Source: Cokeromyces recurvatus | Lineage: Eukaryota > Mucoromycota > Mucoromycetes > Mucorales > Mucoraceae | Assembly: GCF_025118155.1 (NCBI RefSeq) | Contig: NW_026251408.1 | Span: forward strand, 124,001 to 188,000 | Reading direction: 5' to 3' | DNA: 64,000 nt | In this document: piece by piece, positions 34,460-45,136 of the stretch | Position numbering within the stretch: position 1 is the first letter of the stretch | Layout of the letters: every line of letters begins with the position of its first letter | Notes under the pieces: generated by a model | Databases searched by the model: none | The model's input: the letters and a program-made list of their open reading frames with translations, nothing else | What the model was told of the DNA's origin: nothing | Translations under genes and position numbers: made by a program

Positions 34460-36410
34460 TTATTTTTATTTTTTTTTTTTTAAATTTTTTTGGCAATGAG
34501 CATGTAGCGACGAAATAAATGCGCAATATTGCCCGAGCCAGTTATAGAGGGGAAATAAGAATAAAAACCTTCCTAAAGGACAAGAAGGGAAAAAGGAAAA
34601 CGAGAAGGAAAAAGAAAAGAGCAGTATTTTGGAATTAAGAGAAAATATAAGGAGGATAAAGCGAAAAAAAGTGAGAAGAAACAGTTTAAATACAAATCAG
34701 ACCAAAGTGACCAGGAAGACACACACTATTACTTGGACAACCAACTCAACAGCTTGAGACCAGGATTGACAGGATTAGGGGGAAATTCATCATGGAAGTA
34801 GTAATCAAGTTCATGTAGAATTGTACAAAGAATAGGCCATAAAGTATACCAGCCCGTACAATCAGAAGGACGACGAGGTTTATGTAGTGGAAGCAAGTTG
34901 AGAAGGAACGAGATGGGATCTTCGACTGAAGTAGACATGTAGAGACGATTACGTACATGTAAGCACTCAATAGCATATTGCCGGCTCCAATTATGAGACG
35001 GATGAAAGATACATTCTTTAGGTTTACCACCCGGTAGCCAGCCAAGTCGCCATCGAAGCACTCGGCTACGTTCTAAGGTAGTCATTGGTAAGTAAAGGAT
35101 GGGATCCAATTCAAGAGTGGGGCGTGAGGAAGACAATAGGAGGGAGTTAGTATCTTGACGAAGGTTTTGAAATTGATCATCTAGAAACTTAGCACAAAGA
35201 GTGTAGAATTGTTTTCGGTCGAGCGTTGAGATGTTTGGTGAGCATAGGTGTTTCCACAATGTAGTTTGAGCCAATTTATACCAGCGGGAATGACTATTTG
35301 AAAGCTGAACGTGAGGCAAAAGATGGGCAAGAAGAGTATCTGCTGGTAATTGGGAAGTTCGAAAGAGGTATTGCGCTTGGAGGACTGCAATACGGGTCTT
35401 CATGGATGGTAGGTTGACAAGATGAAGCATGACTTTCGTCGAGGACCGTGAGTGACCACCAAAGATACGTCAAATGCATGAATTTTGAAAGGTATCCAGT
35501 TCTTTGGTAAGTTTAGCAGAGAGAGGACTGATTGCAAGACCATAATCTAACTGAAAACGAACCATTTGACTATAAAAACGACATGCAAGCAGAGGTGGAA
35601 AACCTTTGGAGTTGAGACCAATAGCAACAAGTTGATTCATAGTGAGAGAGGCTTTATTGATATTATGTTGGATTAAAGCAGCATAGTCAATTAGACCACC
35701 AGGTTTTATAGGAACACCAAGATAAGAAAAGGAGGATTCTTTGGGAATAGCAGTACCATATAATTGATATGGTTGAGGATCATTGGTAGGATCGATTATG
35801 ACACATATTAATGGGTTCCACTGATAACCTAAGGAGTAACTATGAACTTCGCATTGGTGCAGTAAAGAAGCGAGTTTCTCAGGGGAGGCAATAAGGACGA
35901 CATCATCAGCATAGAGTAGACAATTAAGGGACGGTACAAATGTAGTAACTACATCAGTAGTGGAGGAGTCATTGAGTTGGTGTGGCAACCTCAAACGAGC
36001 TGGAAGTTGGTTGATATAGATTGAATATAGAAACGGAGAGAAAATAGACCCTTGTAAGACGCCAGTGACAGGAGAAAAACGATACGATATATAATTATCA
36101 AGAAGAACTTCAATTTGAACCTGATCAAAGAGATTTTTGAGAACTCCAAGAAAAGCCGGGCAGAGATGAGGTTGAAGCACTTCCCAAATATAGGAACGAT
36201 CAACAGTATCATACGCTGATTTGATATCTAAAAAAGCAAGGATAGGAAAATAATTGTGGTTACGCCGAAGAATAGAGCAGATTTCGACAAGACAATGAAC
36301 TTGATCAAGGGAGCTATGAGATTCACGAAATCCGCCTTGAGCAATGTCAAGAGTAGGGGATTGTTCTAGTAGGCTAGTGTTGTGTATATAATGATGTATT
36401 ACATAATAGC
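34460..36410 (-). mobile_element. 5'-truncated non-LTR retrotransposon (LINE) relic
   Basis: The minus strand carries the C-terminal half of a LINE ORF2 (see the pseudogene entry), followed by about 230 bases of 3' region and an A-rich tail (T-rich on plus, about 34452-34497) ending in AATAATAATAATT-like repeats. Coding similarity fades at about 36410 into ordinary AT-rich DNA, the usual sign of 5' truncation on insertion. Target-site duplications were not identified, so both ends are approximate. Confidence 0.8.
34729..36410 (-). pseudogene. LINE ORF2 reverse transcriptase, truncated and interrupted
   Basis: In one minus-strand frame the RT palm motifs follow in order: 'AQGGFRESHSSLDQVH' (block 2a type), 'LAFLDIKSAYDTVDR' (motif A), 'GVLQGSIFSPFLYSIY' (motif B), 'LLYADDVVLIA' (motif C, YADD at 35902-35913) and 'SFSYLGVPI' (thumb). 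An in-frame TGA at 35470-35472 splits the frame inside 'FQNSCI', after which the same frame runs on 247 codons to 34729 and ends with a Cys-His-rich segment ('CIFHPSHNWSRQYAIEC'). The endonuclease and N-terminal RT are missing. Nonsense plus truncation make this copy non-autonomous. Confidence 0.9.
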
Positions 36411-37239
36411 TTATAATATACAGATCAGAGTCATGAAGGACCGAATGATATTATAGTTATTAGTTGTACACTTTATGCATACAATATTATTTGATTTCAG
36501 TTTATAAGACATTCTTGTGATGAGAAAAATAATGTTATAATAAATACTAACTCTACGAAATAATGATAAGAAAAACATAGTGTAAGGAGTTATTAATGAT
36601 AAAGATATATGAATTATAGATTATACCTATTAGTTATATATATATTATTATTATTGTAATATTGTCTAAAATACTAATTTATAAATATAATCATATACTA
36701 TCTATGAGAACTCTATTTTAATTGAATACACTATATAATATAATGAAATTCATTTAAGTAGTACATTAAGGAATGAATATAATACAAAGAAGCTGGTTAG
36801 AATATAAATTTATATGTCAAAAGTATCTTTCCTATATCATTCACAAGTATGAACAAACGAGATTTCATTATTTGGTTTCAAGAAAAATAACCGGCTAGAT
36901 CAAGCACCAATAATTTAATATTTATTAGAGTTAACTGAGATTAATTCTCAGTCAGGGCAAAGACTAGAGTTTTAACACAATAACTTTAATCATTCTATGG
37001 GAAAATATTCTTCTTTCAAGATATCTTCATTCTGTTCCAGTCGCGAAGTAACCCGTTCTCCACAAGATATAAATAAGGATCCATTTTGCATCCATTTTCT
37101 AGACATTCACTTTTATTTTTATTCAATTGATAATAAAAGTCTTATACAAAGTTTTCACAGGTTTATTCTGTCTTATTCTTTTGTTATCTTTATCTTATCA
37201 ACACCGCCTTTTTTTTTGATACAATTTGTAACAAATTCA
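36411..37239. other. AT-rich region between LINE and transposase remnant
   Basis: About 830 bases, very AT-rich, with a small hairpin ACTGAGA-TTAAT-TCTCAGT near 36930-36950. No coding signal recognised. Confidence 0.5.
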
Positions 37240-37430
37240 AAATAATGAATCCTACAATTGTCCATAACAATGTAGGCTCCATGTTTTCCTTGCCTATCTA
37301 AAATATCCATATTTTGTTCGATAAATTTTAATACATGGTAGGCGAGAGAATGATCATGGAAAATTGAAGTATAGAATACGAGATAGAACAGTACTTTTGT
37401 ATGTGCTCTACTACTTTCAAACCATTTCAC
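37240..37430 (-). pseudogene. Fragment of a DDE transposase (Tc1/mariner-like, DDE_3 type)
   Basis: A short minus-strand frame contains 'FIEQNMDILDRQGKHGAY' followed by 'IVMDNCRIHYFEFV'. This matches the second catalytic Asp region (Met-Asp-Asn, Asp codon at 37260-37262) of IS630/Tc1-like transposases found in Mucoromycotina, where the pattern is Ile-Val-Met-Asp-Asn-x-x-Ile-His. Upstream and downstream catalytic parts were not found, so it is a decayed remnant. It lies about 270 bases from, and divergent to, the Fanzor copy and may be the remains of its carrier transposon; that link is inference. Confidence 0.6.
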
Positions 37431-37697
37431 ATATTTAGCGACCTTATAATTCGATTATTGCTTCCAAACTGATGGGTGATATATCTTCAGATATTGTTTC
37501 GTGTCCAGTGCTGTTATCCTCGCCAATTTATCACATTTTATAATTACATATCATGATGAAGTCACACATGATCGTGGAAATTTATAAACTTTCAACGAAA
37601 ATGTTGTTATTCACTTCTTTACTCTTTTTTATATTTTGCCTTTTTCTTCCTAAATGATCTTTATTTTTTATATTGGCCTTAAATGAATCACTTAAAA
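37431..37697. other. Spacer between transposase fragment and Fanzor
   Basis: About 270 bases, AT-rich. May contain the eroded 5' end of the Fanzor gene; no ATG in a matching frame could be assigned. Confidence 0.45.
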
Positions 37698-39760
37698 GTA
37701 ATAACTTTAAAGACATCTGTTTCCGGTATACAGTGAAGACACGAACTTATACCAAGGCTAAAAGATCTTGTATCAACCGTTAACATACTTGTTACCCATA
37801 CTTTTGCATTGACAAAATTTATATTCATCAATGAGTTGGAAAGAAGCAAATTTTTTGATCTGGAAAAACACGCTGAAAAGGACTTTTACGATGAAGTGTT
37901 CCTAGAGCTCACCAAACAAAATCGTAAACCTTCTAAATCAACGAAAACTAAAGACTATAGAGATTTAATACGAAAGTATAAAAACGAGTATTGTATCTTA
38001 ACCAAGTATGATCCCATCGAGTTGAAATACGCGCAACAAATAGCAGCATATGAGTGTGCGAAGATCGACACAGCGTACAAAAATTCAGTCATATTACAAT
38101 TTGGAAATCGTTTCCGGATGTTCATTAACCACCTTACACAACAAAAGGCCAAGATAACCAAGAGGAAACAAGAATTAAAGAAAGCCAAGAAAAGCGAGAA
38201 TGATATCAAGAAAATCATTTCTGACGAAAACACAAAGCCGTTAACCCAATTGAAGCTTTCTCTTGCCTCCGGTAATACACAAATATGCCAGTAACCCTTT
38301 TGGACAACAAGGACGTCAAACTTATTAAAGAATTTTTTGGTACTTATGGGCCGCGTTGCGAATTTATGAAAGCAAGTATATATTATGACTGTAAGGTACA
38401 GCCTTTGAAGCACCTTAAAGCATATTACAAGATGGCAAAGTACTGTGAAGAATTAGGCTACAAATCATTCATGTGTTTTCCGCTCCGTCGAACGTATGTG
38501 CCATGCTATATGACGATTGATACATTGATCGTGAACAATCATATTCTGCGTAATACAAATAGATCTAATTTAGACAAAGGCTTCATTTGGAGCCAAATAG
38601 TCAACCTCTCATCGAAGGGCATGAAGGATCAAGGTGCTTCAAAATCTTTGAAATTTCGCGGAATGATTCAGTCTGATGGTGTAGGTGTGTCGGTGTTGAA
38701 GCAAAATAAAGAGAGTGCAAAGGGTGGTACGCGTGGTACCAGACTAGAAGAAGACGACAACTTTCGATACATACACCAGTTGTCCAAAACTGAACTTGAG
38801 GAAATTACCGGAAGATGTGTCCTTATTGATTCTGGACGGAGAGATATGCTCCATTGCATGCAGGAGAATAGTGAATCTAGAAAAGACAAACACACCTACA
38901 GATACACCAGCAACCAGTGTGCGGTTGAGACGAAAAAAAGAAAATTTAGGAAACTGCGCGATATAAAAAAACCTATGTCAGTAAAGGAGCATGAAAACTA
39001 TCTATCGAAATTTCCAGCATCAGCAATCAAAGTAGACAAGTTCTCTGACTATCTCAAAGCACGTTCTATAATCGAAGATCCACTTCGAGAGTACTACTCA
39101 AACGAAAACATACCCCACAAAAATGCCGATCTGCTTCCCTTTCGCAAGTTGAAATTATCATCTATCATAAATAAACAACAATCCGATCATCGCTTAGCAC
39201 AGACTTTGAAGCAACAATTTGGAGACGATGCTATTCTCATTCTTGGGGACTAGAATGCCGGAAATACAAAGTACCAAGAGCCAATTCGTGGGAAAGGCGT
39301 AAGAAGGATGCTCAAGAAGCATGGTTTCTCTGTTTTACTTATAGATGAACATAAAACGTCTTCACTGTGCCCTACTTGTACGGTCGGTAAACTGGAAACT
39401 TTCAAAAAAGTTCAAAACTCACGACCTTTTCGTCGCTCGAAATATCACAAGGTGGAATGCCACGGACTCTTACGGTAAGCTTCATTTCTTTCTTTTTTTT
39501 TTTAAAAAAAAAATACGTATTAATGAGGTCTTTATAGATGCCTCAATCATCAATGTTTGGAGTCCCTCCGCCTCTGGAACCGAGATCTTTCTGCGGTCTT
39601 AAACTTTCGGGATATTTTGAAGTCTCACCGAGAAGGGCTTGGCCACCCGACTCGATTCAAGAGACAATCTTTGAAACGCCCCTTACCCAACAATCAACAA
39701 GCTTCTTACAGAAAACTTTTCCGCCATATGCTATCCAATGAAGGCCGCGAATCTGCCTGA
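37698..39760 (+). pseudogene. Fanzor-type (eukaryotic TnpB) RNA-guided nuclease, disrupted copy
   Basis: Homologous stretches run in order across about 2.06 kb. N-terminal: 'YTVKTRTYTKAKRSCINR', then after a 1-base frame change (about 37780) 'NILVTHTFALTKFIFINEL'. Middle: a second frame change at about 38290, then 'CFPLRRTYVPCYMTIDT'. RuvC-I: 'CVLIDSGRRDMLHC' (Asp codon 38828-38830; usually Asp-Pro-Gly). Then 'ILGD', an in-frame TAG at 39251-39253 where relatives have Trp, 'NAGNTKYQEPIRGKG', 'LLIDEHKTSSLCPTC' (Glu codon 39347-39349 and first zinc Cys pair). After a 63-base intron (39475-39537): 'RCLNHQC' (second pair) and RuvC-III 'RL-WNRDLSAVLNF' (Asp 39584-39586). Fanzors are transposon-borne nucleases guided by an RNA from the gene's 3' side. 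No start codon was found. Family call strong; the copy cannot make full-length protein as written. Confidence 0.85.
39475..39537 (+). other. Spliceosomal intron within the Fanzor copy
   Basis: Donor CG|GTAAGC and acceptor TTTATAG|A. Removal joins 'CHGLLR' to 'CLNHQC' in frame and so completes the zinc ribbon. It shows that the element was adapted to eukaryotic expression. Confidence 0.8.
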
Positions 39761-41192
39761 GGGGTGGATATTGATATGGTAAACCTTGATACAGGTGAGT
39801 TCTTTTTTTTTTTTTCTATTCTTCTGAATACTAATTTTCTTTTGTCTGATTTCCATTCTTATTTTGTCTAAAAATTAATTTTGATTCGTCCAGAAAAAAA
39901 CTAACATCGTCTGAATTTAAAGTAGAAATACTATATAAGAAACAACGCCTTCTATATGTACAATTCTGCTTGAGATGGACTATCTAGCTCACTCCCAAAT
40001 CCCTGAACCCTCTGACCATCATCTTCTTTCAATACAAAAAGGAATTTCTGATAGTTAATTATCATCATTTATACATACACTTTAACATTTTCCCTTTTAT
40101 TCCAAAAGGGTTTTTCTTTCCTTTCCTTTTTTCCATAGCGATCTGACCAGGGCAAAACAGCATATATAAATGCTATATGCTCATTGGTCATTTTTTAATT
40201 CTTCTTTTTAAAATAAAATTCTTCTTAATCGTAGCAGAGTAACCAATCTTCTTATAAAAAATCTACCATTTCACCATGCATTTTAAAAGGAAGTTAATAG
40301 CAGAAATATTCAGCTGTTTCTTTTTCTCTCCTTTTCAGAGAAGTTATTTACTCTTCTATTAATCATAAAGTGAAGAAGAAAGTAGTTTTGCTTATTAGAA
40401 TGAATAAAGAATTTGACTTATTTGCTTATAAAATATTATTTTTTTTCACGTATAAAAATAATAGTTATGGTATTTAGTACTGATGACTAATGATGAACAA
40501 AGTAATTTCACTCAAAATATGTAAACATTATTATTTGACTTACTTTGTCCCTTGAAGTAAATAATTTGCTAATAGTAAGTCTTTATATATTCTTCATTTC
40601 TAAATAATATTTAGCTCTGCGTGGTTCTATAGAGCAAAATATATCAAGAATAAAGCAAAAATGAACTTAAAACTTCTTGTTATACACCATTAAAAAATAT
40701 GAAGAACCCAATTATTTTAGTAAATACTTTTTGCTATAATAGCCTTTGTCTTAAGAATTCTCATTGATATATATATATAATAGCTTTTAATGAATAGCAA
40801 TACAAGTATCTCACAAAAGAAGTAGGGGCCTACTTAAAAGAGTGTTTAAACGTGCTATTCCTATTAATAGTTATATATTATAGCCGAATACGTTATAGAG
40901 CATTGCCATATAAAAGTATATAATAAAATATAGTATGTGGCAGTAAGTTAAAAAAGAGTCAGTGAGAGAATACTGTTTATTCTATTAATATAAATTTATA
41001 AATTCAAATACTGAAGAGTCTCAAAGTAACTTTTAGTGATAATAAAAATTCGACTATTAAAGCACTACTAATCCTTATAAGAATAATAGCAGTATATGCT
41101 TTTTATATGCCCGATAATTTGATCAAGCCACCCCGGCTCATCAGCTATTTTTTCCCCTTGTCGCCCCACTTTTTAAAGGTTTCAATTTTTAA

Positions 41193-41227
<35 letters not shown>

Positions 41228-41237
41228 AAAGGTAGAC
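39761..41237. other. Gene-poor region downstream of Fanzor
   Basis: About 1.5 kb, AT-rich. It would include any guide-RNA (omega-RNA) region and right end of the element just after 39760, but I could not identify a right end. A T tract (about 41191-41220) precedes the next gene. Confidence 0.5.
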
Positions 41238-42247
41238 ATGATGTTGGCAGCTTTTTCAAAATCACGAGTGCTTTCGACCAGAGTTATATCTACTATTAAA
41301 ACAGGTAAAGAAGAATATAAATTAAACTGTTTAATACTGACTTCTCTTTTAGTACCTAGATTAACTACAGCATTTCTTCATACACAATCCACACCTCAAG
41401 AAACCACCATCGATCCATCTATACATTCACTTGGAGCACGACTTGGCCTTCAAACACTTGATCCAATCATTCTAAAACAAGCTCTCACCCATAAATCTGT
41501 AGATGAACAAGTAAATAACAATGCGAGTCTAGAATTTATCGGCAAACGAGTGGTAGGCCTGTTTGCCACGGAATACATTCATTGCAAGTACCCTAATCTC
41601 TATCCAGAAGCCTTTGTCATCGTCCTTTCATCACTCATTAATAATACCTCTTTTAGTAAAATCGCAACTGAAGTTGGCCTACAGCATTGTATCGCTTGGA
41701 AACCACCTACTGTCCCAACAAAAAACCTTGGTCAAAATAGTGTCTTGGCAACCTGCATGAATGCTATTGTGGGCGCTATCTTCCAGGAACAAGGCATAGA
41801 AGCAGCAAAAAAATTTGTACATGATTTCATTTTATCGCGCGATTTTGATATTAGTCCTGCATTAAAAACGCAAATAAAAGAACCCAAACGCTATTTATCA
41901 GCCTTGTTAAGACAAATGGGTATGAAGCCTGCTGAATCAAGACTTCTTTCAGAGACTGGTAGATTATCATGTTCCCCTGTATTTATAGTAGGTACCTTTT
42001 CAGGAAAAGAAAAGTTAGGTGAAGGATTTGGTAGCTCAATCAAAATGGCTGAATTTCGTGTAAGTAGGAAGAAATAAAGAAAGAGTCCGATAGTTAACGT
42101 TTATATGTATATATTTAATAGGCTTGCCAAGATGCTTTATTACACCATTTTGGAAAAGAATATAAAGATTTCGTTCTACCTTCAGATGCTGATAAAGTAG
42201 AGAAATATGTGCCAGCTCCTTTAGGAAAGATATTACCAATCATTTAG
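41238..42247 (+). CDS. MRPL3: Mitochondrial large-subunit ribosomal protein mL44 (RNase III-like)
   Basis: Three exons, 41238-41304, 41353-42059 and 42122-42247, encode 299 residues. The 48-base first intron is in frame, so a longer unspliced reading exists; donor GTAAAG, TACTGAC branch and TTTTAG acceptor favour splicing. An N-terminal presequence-like stretch is followed by an RNase III fold ('SLGARLGLQTLDPIILKQAL', 'THKS', 'ASLEFIGKRVVGLFATEYI') and a dsRNA-binding domain ('SPVFIVGTFSGKEKLGEGFG' and 'SSIKMAEFRACQDALLHHF'). In active RNase III the signature is Glu-x-Leu-Gly-Asp; here it reads Glu-Phe-Ile-Gly-Lys, so catalysis is lost, as known for mL44, which is structural near the exit side of the mitoribosome. 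Confidence 0.9.
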
Positions 42248-43743
42248 AACTTATAAATATTTATCACAAACATTGTATATTACGTAATATAATTGCTCTT
42301 TAAAAAAAATAAAATAAAAAACCAAAGGAAAATAGATAAAATGGAGAGTATGCGTTTATTCACAATCCAGCTTCAATTTTCTAATTACTAAGAAGGTTTA
42401 AAATAATGAAGAGCAGATTTTAAAATAATAATTGGTTACATGATTAACTTACGAGTTTAAGGGTCATCATTATACGCTTCACTCATTATGAAAGCATATC
42501 TAGTTGAGTGGTAACTTTCACCAGAATCAGAAAGGTTGATCTATAAACTAACAACAGACATTATCGACTTCAAAAGATGCCTCATATTTATTAGGAAGCT
42601 CAGTAATGCAAAATATGATTTATATTATATCTAGAGAAACTTTCGTCTTTTGAAATCAGTCTACCCACATCTGGTATTGCAATATAAGTTTCTCTCAATA
42701 AGCTTAATAATAGTATATCTATTTCCATATTATTTAGTATATTATAGATTTGCTTCTTAAATTATTTGCAGGAGACTATTATTCAAAATAAATAAATAGG
42801 TACAATGGGGCGTTTCTTCTTCTTCTTTAATTATAGCTTTTAAGATAGAGCATTTATAAAGACAGTATTTATTTATTCAAGCATATGATTATTATTACTA
42901 TTAGACCAAAATAAGTCTCCTTTTGCTAGTACAATAATAAGAGAAAACCTTTTGCATTTTTGTGCAGCCCAATAAATAAAAGTAAAGGTAGATAGCATGG
43001 AAAATTTTCTTGCATTTGGCTTGATTTTTGGATAGCAGTTGAAACCATTATAAATGTATAGTAGGACTACCATATAAGAAGTAGAGATCCCTTTAACAAC
43101 GGGTGAACATGACAATATATTCCGTATCGATTTAGGGCTCCACAAAAACCCCCTTATTCATAATTATACATTATACTCAAAGAAACAGTAATGATGCATG
43201 CATATCCCAATCAGCTCTACATTATTACTGTCTTTACTGTCCTATAGCAAACTAGAAAAAAAAAAGACACATCAAATATATATAATAAAGATGCTTGTGG
43301 TTTATTTTCAGCGCAGTACAATATGACGACCAGTAATGCTGTCTAGAACATACAGTTTTTTGAAGTTTGTAGTACTAACAAGTGCATATCTAGTGTCCAC
43401 TATATTTTATCTAACTATTTACTACCTCCTCCAATTCTTTTCTCTTTGATAAATAATAAAGAATTCTTTTTCTTTTTAGTTTTTTTGAATAGTCATAGCA
43501 CTCTCTTTAAAGACCAATCTTTGTCCTTCTTGTGAAGCAATCCTATTCTTAAATGTCTCGTATCCTGCTCTTGTGTGTATAAACACTTGAACAGTGATGC
43601 AACTCCGTAAAATTTTCTAATTACTGTATAAAATTATAATAATAATACTATCCAATCAGAATTAACCAACTACTACTAATTAACTTTTTTTTTTTGGTTT
43701 CGCTAGTACATTATTTCGTTCCTTTGTTCAGCTCATCACTAGA
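42248..43743. other. Intergenic, 1.5 kb
   Basis: AT-rich, with no recognisable gene on either strand and no clear repeat. A short T run lies about 60 bases before the SDF2-like start. Confidence 0.5.
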
Positions 43744-44655
43744 ATGAAACTTTCATTACTAACATTAAGTGCTGCAATCTTTCCTTTTTTACTTGTCTCG
43801 GCCTCCAATATTCCTGAAATTGATGATGGTAGATGATATTAAATATAATCAAGTTTATCTTTAACGAAAAGATTACTTATATTCTTAAAGGTTATGAATA
43901 TGTGACATGTGGAAGCATTATCAAACTTACGAATAAAGCTAGCGAATATAAATTACATTCACATGGAGTTAGCTATGGTATATTTAAATATATATATATA
44001 TATTGTATATTAGTGATTTAACTCAATGTTTATTTACTATTAGGAAGTGGATCAGGGCAACAATCAGTTACAGGATTCCCTGAAGCTGATGACAGTAATA
44101 GTTTTTGGATTGTAGAAGCCGCTTATGGAAAAGTATGTAAACGGGGGTAAGTATACACAAGAAGAGTAAGAAATCAACTATTATTTTATTTTATTTTTTA
44201 ATAAATTCTATTTATATAGTGAAGCTGTACCTTGTGGATCTTCAATTCGTTTAAAGCATGTTAATACGCAAGGATATCTTCATAGTCACCGTCACCAATC
44301 ACCACTTTCTCGTGAACAAGAAGTCAGTTGTTATGATGGTAAGGATAAAGGTGATAACTGGCAATTAAAATGTAAAAATGAATTTTGGATACGTGAGGAA
44401 CCTGTTCAATTTGTACATGAAGATACACATTTGTTTTTGAGCAGTTCACCTAATCACAAGTTTGGACAACCTATTCCTGGACAACTTGAAGTATCTGCAT
44501 CAACAAAGGGTTCATCAAAGAGTACACAATGGACAGCACAGGTAATTTAAAAAAAATGAATAGCATCTTTAACGTTTATAAAGCGAGTTAGTTTTATTCA
44601 CTATATACAAAAAATATAGGAAGGAATTTATTTTGCTGCCAATAGATCAAAATAA
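43744..44655 (+). CDS. SDF2: SDF2-like MIR-domain protein of the ER
   Basis: Five exons, 43744-43828, 43891-43977, 44044-44146, 44220-44541 and 44620-44655, encode 210 residues. A signal peptide ('MKLSLLTLSAAIFPFLLVSA') precedes three MIR repeats as in SDF2/SDF2L1 and the MIR part of protein O-mannosyltransferases: 'YVTCGSIIKLTNKASEYKLH' with 'SHGVSYGSGSGQQSVTG', then 'GSSIRLKHVNTQGYLHSHRH' and 'VQFVHEDTHLFLSSS'. SDF2 works in ER protein quality control, with Hsp40/Hsp70 partners in animals and plants. There is no transmembrane segment and no obvious HDEL at the end (it ends 'AANRSK'), so ER retention would need a partner. All codons split by introns are restored in conserved positions. Confidence 0.92.
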
Positions 44656-45136
44656 TAAATAATAAGATTATTTCATATTTAAATAAGTCCTATATCTATT
44701 GTATTCTTACCTATCAGCAGTTTAATGTGCTCAAGAAGGCTAAGCAGTATTCATAATGGCATAATAAGTTTATTTCTCTTTATTATTTTCTTTTCTTTTT
44801 TTTTTTTTTTTTTTTTTTTTTGGTACTAAGGAATACCTTACTACTACTAATAACATTAACTGTATATAAAAGTCACAATAATTGTCAGGATCAAGTATGT
44901 TCAATACAAAGTATAGAATATTATCTTATTAAGTTTAGGCTACTATTTATTCTAGAAATAAATGAAGATTAGGATGAACATAGCTTAAGACATCATTTAT
45001 AAATGAACGTATTATTAAATTGTTACAACTTGTATATTTATAGCTTTTTTTTTTTAATACAGTGTATTGATATTATTGTTTATTATATATATATTATACA
45101 AACTAACATTTTATATAAAGGTGGTCTAATGAATAA
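44656..45136. other. Intergenic between convergent SDF2 and NOP9
   Basis: 480 bases, AT-rich, with a T tract near 44797-44821. Presumably the two 3' untranslated regions; nothing else seen. Confidence 0.5.
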
